The notes under the pieces: model-generated
What the model was told of the DNA's origin: nothing
The model's input: the letters and a program-made list of their open reading frames with translations, nothing else
Databases searched by the model: none
Shown: positions 28,595 through 37,319 of the stretch, piece after piece
Position numbering within the stretch: position 1 is the stretch's first letter
Layout: each line of letters starts with the position of its first letter
Made by a program: the position numbers and the translations under genes
Source: Shewanella carassii
Lineage (GTDB): Bacteria; Pseudomonadota; Gammaproteobacteria; Enterobacterales; Shewanellaceae
Assembly: GCF_002777975.1 (NCBI RefSeq)
Contig: NZ_NGVS01000003.1
Coordinates: forward strand, 61,955-125,954
Reading direction: 5' to 3'
Length of the DNA stretch: 64,000 bases

Positions 28595-29431
28595 ATGATA
28601 TTTCAATGGAACCTTAATCGCCTAGGCGCAGGCTTTGGCCTGCATTCGGGTTTGATAAATTGCTTGTTGTTGCTGGGCACTCTGCTGTCTACGGGATGGG
28701 TGCAGGCCAATGCCGCAGACAATCTGTGCATTCCCTATACTGCCAGCGAAACGGTTACACTCGCCTATATCAATGATGGTGATACCCTCACTCTCAAAGA
28801 TGGTCGCCTGATACGCTTGATAGGCGTCAATGCCCCCGAGATAGATCATCAGTATCCGGGCCTCTCCCAGCCCTACAGCTTGGAGGCCAGAGCCTTTGTC
28901 GCCTCTAAGCTCAACGTGGGGGACAAGCTGGCGCTGATGTATGGCCCGACCCAACTAGACCCTCATGGTCGCACTCTGGCCTATGTGTTTACTGCGGATG
29001 GTTTATTATTGCAGCAGGCGTTGCTGCAACAGGGTTTCGCCATGGCCAGGGTCTATCAGGAACATCCATTTTGGGAATGCTTTGCCGAGTTGGAGCAACA
29101 AGCGCGCACTCAGAATGTCGGCTTGTGGCAGTTTGACGACTATGCGCCCAAGGCGACTTTGGCTATCGGCCAGCAGGATTTAAATCAATATCGCCTGGTC
29201 AGAGGTGTAGTGACAGATTTTGAAAGAAAGGGACAGTATTTGTGGCTTATTCTGGATGATAACTTCTATGTCGGCATACCTCAGGCCGGATCTGGTAATT
29301 TTAGCAATGTTTTGGCGCTGAACTCGCTTAAGAGAGCCGTTGTGGTGCGGGGTAGGTTGTATTTTTCCTACAAAAAATGGCAGATGATTGCCACTCATCC
29401 TTCACAGATAAGTTTGGAAAATCCCCCTTAG
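28595..29431 (+). CDS. Exported staphylococcal-nuclease-like protein
   Basis: This 278-aa protein has a long N-terminal hydrophobic segment (about residues 10-40, possible uncleaved signal or anchor) and a TNase/SNase domain (about 48-190). All catalytic positions are present: Asp in NDGDTLTL, Arg in RLIRLIGV, Glu in NAPEID and Arg in DPHGRTLAYVF. After it lies a second beta-rich segment of about 80 residues (YRLVRGVVTDFERKGQYLWL) that may be another OB fold. It should be an extracytoplasmic nuclease. AAGGGAGG precedes ATG 28595. A 79-base gap separates it from the SDR gene. Confidence 0.85.
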   Translation: MIFQWNLNRLGAGFGLHSGLINCLLLLGTLLSTGWVQANAADNLCIPYTASETVTLAYINDGDTLTLKDGRLIRLIGVNAPEIDHQYPGLSQPYSLEARAFVASKLNVGDKLALMYGPTQLDPHGRTLAYVFTADGLLLQQALLQQGFAMARVYQEHPFWECFAELEQQARTQNVGLWQFDDYAPKATLAIGQQDLNQYRLVRGVVTDFERKGQYLWLILDDNFYVGIPQAGSGNFSNVLALNSLKRAVVVRGRLYFSYKKWQMIATHPSQISLENPP

Positions 29432-29510
29432 AAGCAAAAAGCCTGACTTAATTGGAAAATTTGCCATCCACTGTTTTAAAATCGCGCCTTTTCGCGTATC
29501 TTTAGCGCCT

Positions 29511-29526
29511 TGTGATTTGAGTCACT
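29511..29526 (+). promoter_or_regulatory. CRP-like site upstream of malic enzyme gene
   Basis: TGTGATTTGAGTCACT matches the CRP consensus TGTGA-N6-TCACA at 9 of 10 positions, centred about 90 bases before the start codon of the malic enzyme gene. CRP in Shewanella controls anaerobic and carbon metabolism genes, so the placement is sensible. Confidence 0.55.
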
Positions 29527-29607
29527 GTGGTGAGAGTTTCGCAGTGATCCAGACCTGTGTTTGTACGGTTTTTTACTTAATATCATTCCGCATTTCAGGA
29601 TTTTAAA

Positions 29608-30855
29608 ATGACAGATTTCCGTCAAAAAGCGCTCGACTATCATGAGTTTCCCGTTCCAGGCAAAACTGCAGTCATGCTGACCAAGCCCGCCGAGACCAGT
29701 ATGGATCTGGCGCTGGCCTACAGCCCGGGGGTGGCGGAGCCGGTACGTGAAATCGCTTCCAATCCTGCCAATGCGTACAGATACACCAACAAGGGCAACA
29801 CGGTTGCCGTGATTTCCAACGGTACCGCCATTTTGGGACTGGGTAACCTCGGCCCCTTGCCATCCAAGCCGGTAATGGAAGGAAAGGCATTGTTGTTCAA
29901 GCACTTTGCCAATATCGATGCCACTGATATTGAAGTAAAACACCGTACAGCTGAAGAGTTTATTCATACGGTTGAGGCGATTGCCGACTCCTTTGGCGGT
30001 ATCAACCTGGAAGATATCAAGGCGCCCGAGTGCTTTGAAATTGAGCGTGAACTGATCGAGCGCTGTCAGGTTCCTGTGTTTCATGATGACCAGCACGGTA
30101 CGGCAATCGTTACTGCCGCCGGGATGATCAATGCCCTCGAGATCCAAGGTAAGAAATTGGAAGAGGCGGTATTTGTCTGTATGGGCGCAGGCGCAGCGGC
30201 TATTGCCTGTATGAGCATGTTGGTCAAGTGTGGTGCCCAGCGTGAAAATGTCTACATGCTGGATAGAAAAGGCGTGATCCATACTCGCCGTGAAGATCTC
30301 AACGAGTACAAGGCGCTGTTTGCCAACAACACAGACAAGCGCACCTTGCAGGATGTGATCAAGGGCGCCGATGTGTTCCTGGGACTGTCCGGCCCTGATG
30401 TTCTCGGCGCCGAGGAAGTGGCCATGATGGCCGAGAAGCCGGTGATCTTCGCCTGCTCCAATCCGGATCCCGAGATCAAGCCTGAGCTGGCCCATGAGAT
30501 ACGTAAGGATCTGATCATGGGAACCGGTCGTAGCGACTATCCTAACCAGGTCAACAATGTGCTCTGTTTCCCATTCATCTTCCGTGGCGCCCTGGATGTG
30601 CGTGCCAGCCGCATCAATGATGAGATGAAGATAGCTGCGGTTTATGCCATTGCCGAACTGGCCAAGGAGCCTGTGCCTGAATCTGTGTTGGCGGCTTACC
30701 CCAATGTCAGCGAGTTGAGCTTTGGCCCTCTGTATGTGTTGCCCAAGCCGATGGACCCAAGATTGCTACCTAAAGTCGCCAAGGCTGTGGCCCAAGCCGC
30801 CATAGACTCTGGGGTGGCGCAGATAGACACACTGCCGCAATATCAGGAAGTCTGA
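29608..30855 (+). CDS. Malic enzyme, short NADP/NAD-linked form
   Basis: The 415-aa cytosolic enzyme oxidatively decarboxylates malate to pyruvate. It corresponds to the N-terminal catalytic part of MaeB without the phosphotransacetylase-like C-terminal domain. Conserved segments are LALAYSPGVAEP, VAVISNGTAILGLGNLGP, LEDIKAPECFEIE, VFHDDQHGTAIV, GAGAAAIACM (dinucleotide binding), GLSGPDVL, IFACSNPDPEI and MGTGRSDYPNQVNN. The catalytic Lys/Asp residues lie in the KAPECF and HDDQHG regions. It stands alone with a promoter region of 176 bases and an intrinsic terminator. Cofactor choice is not resolved. Confidence 0.93.
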   Translation: MTDFRQKALDYHEFPVPGKTAVMLTKPAETSMDLALAYSPGVAEPVREIASNPANAYRYTNKGNTVAVISNGTAILGLGNLGPLPSKPVMEGKALLFKHFANIDATDIEVKHRTAEEFIHTVEAIADSFGGINLEDIKAPECFEIERELIERCQVPVFHDDQHGTAIVTAAGMINALEIQGKKLEEAVFVCMGAGAAAIACMSMLVKCGAQRENVYMLDRKGVIHTRREDLNEYKALFANNTDKRTLQDVIKGADVFLGLSGPDVLGAEEVAMMAEKPVIFACSNPDPEIKPELAHEIRKDLIMGTGRSDYPNQVNNVLCFPFIFRGALDVRASRINDEMKIAAVYAIAELAKEPVPESVLAAYPNVSELSFGPLYVLPKPMDPRLLPKVAKAVAQAAIDSGVAQIDTLPQYQEV

Positions 30856-30921
30856 TCGGCGCATATTTCAAGTACCATTTCGCTTACGTTTACCGAGTCA
30901 AACTTTATCGGAAATGGTATC

Positions 30922-30940
30922 AGGGGCCTAGTTGGCCCCT
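30922..30940 (+). terminator. Terminator of malic enzyme gene
   Basis: AGGGGCC and GGCCCCT pair over TAGTT and are followed by TTGTTGTTTC, about 65 bases past the stop. A second, longer-range inverted repeat (ACCATTTC 30874-30881 with GAAATGGT 30911-30918) lies just before it. Confidence 0.75.
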
Positions 30941-31083
30941 TTGTTGTTTCTGTGGGGTAACCAAAGCATTTGTTTGCGTCGGTTGCCTTTTGTGCATGGC
31001 TACTGAATAATCAACCCACTGAGTTCCCGCAGTGAGGCGGCTCAACACCCAGAAGAATAAGAAGACTGGCAGGAACGCCCTCG

Positions 31084-32997
31084 ATGAAACTCACCCGAAT
31101 TCTCACCAAAAAACTCACCAGCTTTTGGCTGTTGTCGCTGACGACTGTGGCATTTGTATTTTTGCTCTGTGCCATGATGAGTTTTCTGCAGCTGACCTAT
31201 AAGTTCCAGCAACAGAAGGTCACAGAGCTGGAAACCATGTTGGCCAATCAATACCAGCCCAGCAACAACTGGGAGCTGGAGTCCTGGCTGCCCCCCATGT
31301 TACTCGCCTACAATGCCGCCAGCTTTAAGCTCTGGCATCACGATAAATTACTGTTTGAATACAAAGGTAATATAGCTTCAGAGAGCCTGGTCTATTATCA
31401 CGCTCAGCTTAAAGGCAAACCTGGGTTAAGGATGGAATTGGAACTGCCGCAGCCGTTTTCACAGCACAGGCCCGGTTGGTACGAAGTCTTGATTATTCTT
31501 GTTGGTGTGGGGGCCGTACTGGCGTTTGTTCGCTTCGGCTATCTCTGGTACTCGCGGCAACTGGAGGGGATTGAAGAGTTGGCACAGCGCAGCCGTTTGA
31601 TCCTTCTGGGTGAGCACGAAAAAGCACTGGCGATGCCGGGCAAGGGGAAGCCGAGGTTGATTAACCGCGCCCTCAGTCGTTTGCTGGAAGAGCTGGCCGA
31701 TGCCCAGAAAGAGCGTGCCAGATTTGACAAGTTTATCCGCAGTAATACCTTTTTGGATCCCGACACCCGCATAGGTAACCGCTTGTTTCTCAATAATCGC
31801 CTCGATGCCCTGAGCAATGAGCAGGGCATGATTGCCCATGGGGTGCTCTACCTGCTGGAGTTGGAGGATCTGGATCTGTTGCAACAAAAGTTGGGGGACA
31901 GCCTGACGCTGGAGCTGCTCAGACAAAACGTCAACGGCATCAGTCAAATCCTGCAGTCTCAACCCAATAGTTTCTTTGCCCGCCGCTCCCATAACCAGTT
32001 TGCGATAGTGGTGACCCAAATTTCCCTGGCTGAGGCTGATCAACTGGCAATCCGTTTGTTAAAAGTCTGCCAAAGCCAAGTGTTGCCCAAGCTGGACAAC
32101 GCCGACAACTTCTATCATCTCGGCGGCGCTTACTTCAAGGTGGGGGATGGTCAGCAGCAGTTGTTGGAAGAGGCAGAAATGGCGCTGAGAGCCGCGCAGT
32201 TGCAGGGGATCAACACCTGGTTCATGTATGATAAGGGCGCGGTGGATCAGGAGTTTGCCAAGGGCTCGGTGCGTTGGCGCAGTTTTTTGGAAATGGCCTT
32301 GGTCAACAAGCGTTTTCTGGCTTATACCCAGCCCGTGATGGATTGTGATGGCAAGCTGCATCACAGAGAGGTGTTTACCCGAGCTAGAGATCCCGAGGGC
32401 AACCTGGTGCGGGCGACCCTGTTTTTGCCGATGGCAGTTAAATGCGGCTTGATGCCGCAAATCGAACGCCAGACACTGGAAAGAGTCTTGTTTGAGTTAT
32501 TGCCGAAAGAGGCGGACAAGAGGGTCTGTTTCAGCATCAACCTGAGCCTGGATTCGTTGATGAGCCGCGCCTTTATTCGTTGGTTGCGCACGACTTTATT
32601 GGAATATCGTGATCTGACCGGTAGATTGATCTTTGAGATCAGTGAGGATATTGCGGCGCCCAACCAGGAGAAAATCGCCTCCCGGCTGCAGATGATCCGT
32701 AAAATGGGCGCGCGCCTGTGTGTCGATCATGTGGGGCAGCAGGTGATCAGTACCCAATATATTCAGGACACGGGGTTCGAGCTGATAAAATTGCACAGAT
32801 CCATAGTGCGGCAGATCCATCTACGGCCGGAAAATCAGCTGTTTGTTCGTAGCCTGATAGGTGGACTCTACCGCACCGAAGTACAGGTTTGTGCCGAAGG
32901 GGTGGAGCTGTTCGAAGAGTGGCAAACGTTGAGAATACTCGGGGTCAGTGCCGCCCAGGGCAGTTGGTTCAGTGAACCTGTATCTGAAATAGCCTGA
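31084..32997 (+). CDS. csrD: RNase E specificity factor CsrD / MshH (degenerate GGDEF-EAL)
   Basis: The 637-aa membrane protein has a first membrane helix at about 12-35, a periplasmic stretch, a second helix (about 137-155), a HAMP-like region, a degenerate GGDEF domain (RRSHNQFAIVV at the active-site position) and a degenerate EAL domain (HREVFTRARD where active enzymes have E-[AS]-L-x-R). Loss of both catalytic motifs and the length match E. coli CsrD (646 aa), which directs RNase E to CsrB/CsrC RNAs. In vibrios the same gene is called mshH, heading the MSHA locus, as here. The 190-base gap to mshI suggests a separate pilus promoter. Confidence 0.88.
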   Translation: MKLTRILTKKLTSFWLLSLTTVAFVFLLCAMMSFLQLTYKFQQQKVTELETMLANQYQPSNNWELESWLPPMLLAYNAASFKLWHHDKLLFEYKGNIASESLVYYHAQLKGKPGLRMELELPQPFSQHRPGWYEVLIILVGVGAVLAFVRFGYLWYSRQLEGIEELAQRSRLILLGEHEKALAMPGKGKPRLINRALSRLLEELADAQKERARFDKFIRSNTFLDPDTRIGNRLFLNNRLDALSNEQGMIAHGVLYLLELEDLDLLQQKLGDSLTLELLRQNVNGISQILQSQPNSFFARRSHNQFAIVVTQISLAEADQLAIRLLKVCQSQVLPKLDNADNFYHLGGAYFKVGDGQQQLLEEAEMALRAAQLQGINTWFMYDKGAVDQEFAKGSVRWRSFLEMALVNKRFLAYTQPVMDCDGKLHHREVFTRARDPEGNLVRATLFLPMAVKCGLMPQIERQTLERVLFELLPKEADKRVCFSINLSLDSLMSRAFIRWLRTTLLEYRDLTGRLIFEISEDIAAPNQEKIASRLQMIRKMGARLCVDHVGQQVISTQYIQDTGFELIKLHRSIVRQIHLRPENQLFVRSLIGGLYRTEVQVCAEGVELFEEWQTLRILGVSAAQGSWFSEPVSEIA

Positions 32998-33188
32998 TTG
33001 ACTTGTTTATCAGCAATGGCAGACCTATCTTTAAGAGCAGTTCTCAGTTTGAGAAGATTTGCCTATAAAATGAAGTGATTAGTCTTTAAAATAGTCACGC
33101 CAAAATATTGACTTAAATCTTTAGGGGCCGTAGACCCTGTCTTTGTCTGCGGTTTCACCAGTTTTTCACAGGGACTCAGGGGTTATCT

Positions 33189-34073
33189 ATGACAAATATG
33201 TCATTTATCAGTCGCCTTTTTCACTTTGGCTCGCCCCACTCAGGTGCCGCTACCGGCCTCTTCCTCGCGGCTAATCAGGCCTGGGTCTTTCGTCCCGCTA
33301 GTGATAATCAGGATACCCTTTGTCAGAGCTATCCCATTGAACAGGATGATTGGAATGCCCTGTTTGCTTCCATTTATGCCGACTTTGGCCCCTCCAAGCT
33401 GCAGTTAACTCTGGGCTTTGGCCGCTATCAACTCCTGAATGCCGACCGGCCCAGAGTGACTGAAGATGAGATGGCCCAGGCACTGGTGTGGGCTATCAAA
33501 GATATGGTCAGTATTCCACCGGCCGATATTCACCTGGATTACTTTGAATCGCCGATAAAAAGCAGTGACAAACTCAATGTGGTGGTTTGTTCCCGCAGTG
33601 GTTTATCGGCCTTGGCCCAAGAAATAGACCAGGCTGGCATGGAGCTGGCGGGGATCAGCATCGAAGAGTTATTGCCCACTAACCTCTTTAACCAAGACCC
33701 TTTGGCCAGGTTGGTGATAAGCCAAGTGCCGGGACAGGAGTTATTGCTCACAGTGGTGCGTGAAGGTGAGCTCTATATGCAGCGACATATCCGCGGATTC
33801 TCTGAACTGCATCAGACCGATGCTGAATCCTTGGGATTTGGTATTGCCGATACCTTGAGCCTGGAGATCCAACGTTCGATGGACTTTTTTGAAAGTCAGC
33901 TCAGGCAAGCACCGGTGGCCTCAATCGACCTCATGGTTCAGGGGCAAACCGATGCCTTGGCTCAGTTGATATCCCGTAACTTTAATCAACAAGTGCGTCC
34001 GGTCAATGGCATGGATGTTGGTATGAAAATGGCTGAACTCAGCTATCAGGAACTTAAGCGGGGAAGCAAATGA
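33189..34073 (+). CDS. mshI: MSHA biogenesis protein MshI (PilM-like)
   Basis: This 294-aa cytosolic protein resembles the actin-like PilM/GspL cytoplasmic domain of type IV pilus and type II secretion systems. It has no signal peptide. It ends in a region (DGSK-type tail, LSYQELKRGSK) just before the PilN-like gene and overlaps it by ATGA. In PilM systems this protein binds the PilN N-terminal tail, and the next gene has such a tail. It is the first gene of the pilus operon proper; the upstream 190 bases should carry a promoter but I see no convincing -35/-10 pair. Confidence 0.85.
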   Translation: MTNMSFISRLFHFGSPHSGAATGLFLAANQAWVFRPASDNQDTLCQSYPIEQDDWNALFASIYADFGPSKLQLTLGFGRYQLLNADRPRVTEDEMAQALVWAIKDMVSIPPADIHLDYFESPIKSSDKLNVVVCSRSGLSALAQEIDQAGMELAGISIEELLPTNLFNQDPLARLVISQVPGQELLLTVVREGELYMQRHIRGFSELHQTDAESLGFGIADTLSLEIQRSMDFFESQLRQAPVASIDLMVQGQTDALAQLISRNFNQQVRPVNGMDVGMKMAELSYQELKRGSK

Positions 34074-34669
34074 GCAAGACCCGGATTAACCTCTATTCCT
34101 CTTCACTCCTGCCCCCCAGATTAAGGTTGAGTTTCACCCGCCTGCTGGCTGTTGCAGGTGTGCTCTTGTTGTTGGGAGGAGTGCTTATCGGCCTGGGATG
34201 GTGGCAACAACAGTCTCTGGCCAAACAGTTGGTCGAGATCAATGCTCAGCGGCAGCTACTCGATGTTGAAAAGCAGCAGTTAGAGGCCCAACTGGCCAAG
34301 CGTCAGCCGAGTGCCGAGCTGGTCATTGAACTGGAACGTCGAACTCAGGAACGTGAGCTCAAGCGCATGCTGCTGACCGAACTTGGGCAGCGGGAGCGTA
34401 TGACTTCCAAGGGGTTTGCACCTGTATTGCAGGAGTTGGCCCAAGTGTCCGATGGCAGTGTGTGGCTGAGTCGCATCAAGCTGGAAGACGATCTGCTGGA
34501 GTTTGAAGGTTTCGGCCAATATCCACAGAGCCTACCGCGCTGGATAGACAAGCTCAAACAAACCGAGAGCCTGAGAGGGCGCTCGTTTGCCTCTATGACT
34601 ATGGCTCGTGAGCCTGGTCAGCCGCTGGGCTTTGTTTTGACCAGTAACGCTCCGGAGGTGAAAAAATGA
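34070..34669 (+). CDS. MSHA biogenesis protein, PilN-like (MshI2)
   Basis: The 199-aa inner-membrane protein has a short cytosolic tail beginning MSKTRINLYSSSLLPPRLRL, where RINLY-x-x-x-L-x-P is the PilN signature that docks with PilM. A single membrane helix (about 24-45) is followed by a periplasmic coiled coil (about 48-95, rich in Gln, Leu and Glu) and a small ferredoxin-like domain. It overlaps mshI and mshJ by 4 bases each, so the three products are made together. Confidence 0.82.
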   Translation: MSKTRINLYSSSLLPPRLRLSFTRLLAVAGVLLLLGGVLIGLGWWQQQSLAKQLVEINAQRQLLDVEKQQLEAQLAKRQPSAELVIELERRTQERELKRMLLTELGQRERMTSKGFAPVLQELAQVSDGSVWLSRIKLEDDLLEFEGFGQYPQSLPRWIDKLKQTESLRGRSFASMTMAREPGQPLGFVLTSNAPEVKK

Positions 34670-35325
34670 GTTTCCTTCGGCGCCTAGGGCAGGCTTTTAA
34701 TGGCCTGAGCCAAAGAGAGAGAGGCATGGTGGCAGGAGCCGCCCTGTTGTTGCTGTTATTACTACTATATCTGCCGCTGGAGTCTTTCTGGCTGGAGCGC
34801 CAGAGCAATTTGCAACGCCTGCATGCCGACCAGAGTAGCATCAAGCTCAGTCAACAGCAGCTGGCACTCTATCGCCAACGTCTGGCGGAAGACCCTGATA
34901 CGCCGCTCAAGGCAAGTTTGGCGCAAGTGAATCGTGATATCGCTGCGCTGGATCAACAGCTGGACAGTCAGATGGTCGACATGGTGCCAGCCAACTATAT
35001 GCCAGCCCTGCTCACCGCCTTGTTAGAGCGGGTTCAGGGTATACAGTTGACCGGCTTCAAGTCTATTGCACCAACGCCTTTGCTGGTGGTGGGTAAGGAC
35101 GATGAGCAGCAGATGAATCTCTATAGTCATGGGATAGTGCTGGAGTTTGAGGGCGACTATTTTGCTGTGCTTAAGTTTATGCTGGCAGTGGAAAATATGC
35201 CGGATAAGCTCTATTGGAAACGCCTGGATTACCGGGTGTCTGAGTATCCCAAGGCCAGTGTGCAACTCGAGTTATATACGCTCAGCATCAATGAGGACTT
35301 TATCAGTGTGGCATCTACTCGCTAA
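34666..35325 (+). CDS. mshJ: MSHA biogenesis protein MshJ (PilO/GspM-like)
   Basis: The 219-aa bitopic inner-membrane protein has FNGLSQRERGMVAGAALLLL opening into a membrane helix (about 20-40), a coiled-coil segment (about 45-105) and a periplasmic ferredoxin-like domain. The LSxRER-x-M start is typical of GspM/PilO-type platform proteins. With MshI and the PilN-like protein it forms the alignment complex linking the ATPase platform to the secretin. It overlaps the next gene by 20 bases. Confidence 0.83.
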   Translation: MSFLRRLGQAFNGLSQRERGMVAGAALLLLLLLLYLPLESFWLERQSNLQRLHADQSSIKLSQQQLALYRQRLAEDPDTPLKASLAQVNRDIAALDQQLDSQMVDMVPANYMPALLTALLERVQGIQLTGFKSIAPTPLLVVGKDDEQQMNLYSHGIVLEFEGDYFAVLKFMLAVENMPDKLYWKRLDYRVSEYPKASVQLELYTLSINEDFISVASTR

Positions 35326-35632
35326 GGGCATAATCTTATTGGCGCTGCTCTGTAGCCAGGAGCTCGTTGCCGCCAGTTTACGGGATCCCACCATGCCGGC
35401 ACAGGGATTGAGCCTTTCGACCAAGCAGCCGGGCGAGCAGAGCCTAGTGCTTAACAGCCTGCTCAAGGGGCCACAGGGCAAGCGGGCCGTGATCAATAAT
35501 CAAATTTACCGCCAGGGAGACAGAGTTCAGGGAGTGGTGTTAAGCCTTATCGATCAGAACAGCGTTTTGCTGGCCGATGGTCGCCGTCTCTATCTGTTTC
35601 AAGCGATTACCGAGCGCAAGGAAAAACATTAA
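35306..35632 (+). CDS. mshK: MSHA biogenesis protein MshK (PilP-like)
   Basis: A 108-aa exported protein. I take the GTG at 35306 as the start: GAGGA lies 8 nt upstream and translation then begins with a good signal peptide (WHLLAKGIILLALLCSQELVAA). An ATG at 35291 in the same frame is the alternative. The mature part reads LRDPTMPAQ, NSLLKGPQGKRAVINNQIYRQGD and VLLADGRRLYLFQ, a small beta domain of the GspC/PilP HR type that contacts the secretin. It overlaps mshJ by 20 bases and its TAA stop overlaps the mshL ATG. Confidence 0.8.
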   Translation: MWHLLAKGIILLALLCSQELVAASLRDPTMPAQGLSLSTKQPGEQSLVLNSLLKGPQGKRAVINNQIYRQGDRVQGVVLSLIDQNSVLLADGRRLYLFQAITERKEKH

Positions 35633-37311
35633 TGAAAACCAGACTCGCCTATATGCTGCCGTTGTTGGCTTTGGGCCTGGCGGCCTGTCAAACCACGGAT
35701 AGGCCCAACCCAGCCGCCTCCAAAGAGGCGTTACGCGACTCTTTGGCACAGCAAAATGCCAAGGCGGTGGTGCCGCCTCCGGCCAGCCTGCCTCCCGGTG
35801 TGCAGCAGGAGTTGAATGCCAATAGTCTCCTGAGTGGACTGGCAACCCCCATGCAGACCGAGCGACGCTTCGATGTCTCGGCTAATGATGTCGATGCCAG
35901 GGTATTTTTTCCGAGTCTGGTGGAAGGCACGCCCTTCAGCGTGGCTGTGCACCCACAAGTGAACGGCAATATCTCTCTGTCGCTCAAGGGGGTGACCCTG
36001 AGTGAAGCCTTACAGGTAGTGCAGGACATTTACGGCTATGAAATCAGCCGTGAAGGACGAGTCTTGAGGGTTTATCCCGCTGGCCTTAGAACCGAGACTT
36101 TCCCGGTCAATTACCTTTATATGGAACGCATCGGCCTGTCGCTGACCTCGGTCAGCTCGGGTAGGATCTCTGACGACAATAACGGCAATAATAACAACCA
36201 GAACAACAGTCAGGGTAACGACAGTAACAGTAATTTCAGCAATAACACCAGTAACAACGGCAACAACCAGAACAGCAATAACACCAACGGTACCTTTATC
36301 AGTTCCCGCACCAAGACAGATTTCTGGGGCGAACTGCAACAGACCCTGGAATCGATTCTCGGCAGCCGCGGTGATGGTCGCTCAGTGGTGGTGACACCTC
36401 AGGCCGGCTTGGTAACCGTCAGAGCCTATCCGGACGAGTTGCGGCAAATTCGCAGTTTCCTTGCCACCGCTGAGAGCCATCTGCAGCGGCAGGTGATTCT
36501 GGAAGCCAAGATCCTCGAAGTCACCCTCTCCGATGGTTATCAGCAGGGGATCCAATGGCAGGATGTGCTTGGCAGCGCTTTGGCCGACGGTAATACTGAT
36601 ATCAAATTTGGCACCAGCGAGGGCTCGTTTGGCAATCAGATCACCGAAGCGATCGGAGGGGTAACCTCTTTATCACTCAAAGGCACAGATTTCGCCGCTA
36701 TGATTACCCTGCTCGATACCCAAGGCGATGTCGATGTGCTCTCCAGTCCCAGAGTGACAGCGTCCAACAACCAGAAGGCGGTGATCAAAGTTGGCCGTGA
36801 TGAATACTTTGTCACGGATGTCTCCTCCACCACTGTGGCCAGTACCACGCCGGTGACTTCGCCTGAGGTGGAGTTGACGCCTTTCTTTTCGGGGATCGCT
36901 CTGGACGTGACGCCTCAGATAGACAAAGACGGCAGTGTGCTGCTGCATGTGCACCCTTCAGTCACGGATGTGAAAGAGCAGAACAAGAGCATCAAGATCA
37001 GTGACTCGGCGTTGGATCTGCCCTTGGCCCAGAGTGAAATCCGTGAGTCCGATACTGTCATCAAGGCGCTGTCCGGCGATGTGGTAGTGATAGGCGGCCT
37101 GATGAAGAGCGAGAATACCGAAGTGGTATCCAAGGTGCCGCTGCTTGGCGATATTCCCTTTATCGGTGAAGCCTTTACCAATCGCAGCAAGTTAAAGCGC
37201 AAGACTGAGCTGGTGATTTTGCTCAAGCCGACTGTGGTGGTTGATGGCACCTGGCAAAAAGAGCTGCAACGCTCCCAGAGCTTGCTCGACCGCTGGTATC
37301 CACAGGAATAG
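35632..37311 (+). CDS. mshL: MSHA outer-membrane secretin MshL
   Basis: The 559-aa secretin is made as a lipoprotein: signal peptide MKTRLAYMLPLLALGLAAC with a lipobox ending at Cys19. N-domains follow (ANDVDARVFFPSLVEGTPFSV, then GNISLSLKGVTLSEALQ), then the secretin core (VILEAKILEVTLSDGYQQGIQW, VLSSPRVTASNNQKAVIKVG, VVVIGGLMKSE, VPLLGDIPFIGEAF). Between N-domains, residues 181-220 are a run of Asn, Ser, Gly and Asp encoded at 36172-36295. MshL forms the pilus exit channel. It overlaps mshK by one base and is followed 8 bases later by mshM. Confidence 0.93.
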   Translation: MKTRLAYMLPLLALGLAACQTTDRPNPAASKEALRDSLAQQNAKAVVPPPASLPPGVQQELNANSLLSGLATPMQTERRFDVSANDVDARVFFPSLVEGTPFSVAVHPQVNGNISLSLKGVTLSEALQVVQDIYGYEISREGRVLRVYPAGLRTETFPVNYLYMERIGLSLTSVSSGRISDDNNGNNNNQNNSQGNDSNSNFSNNTSNNGNNQNSNNTNGTFISSRTKTDFWGELQQTLESILGSRGDGRSVVVTPQAGLVTVRAYPDELRQIRSFLATAESHLQRQVILEAKILEVTLSDGYQQGIQWQDVLGSALADGNTDIKFGTSEGSFGNQITEAIGGVTSLSLKGTDFAAMITLLDTQGDVDVLSSPRVTASNNQKAVIKVGRDEYFVTDVSSTTVASTTPVTSPEVELTPFFSGIALDVTPQIDKDGSVLLHVHPSVTDVKEQNKSIKISDSALDLPLAQSEIRESDTVIKALSGDVVVIGGLMKSENTEVVSKVPLLGDIPFIGEAFTNRSKLKRKTELVILLKPTVVVDGTWQKELQRSQSLLDRWYPQE

Positions 37312-37319
37312 CCGCCACT

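Noticed and set aside
29476..30495. 339-aa open frame on the minus strand across the malic enzyme gene
   Set aside because: Antisense to a conserved enzyme, no recognisable domain or start signal.
36172..36295. Repetitive AAC/AGC-rich DNA as a possible CRISPR or microsatellite array
   Set aside because: It lies in frame inside mshL and encodes an Asn/Ser/Gly linker; no regular spacer-repeat periodicity.
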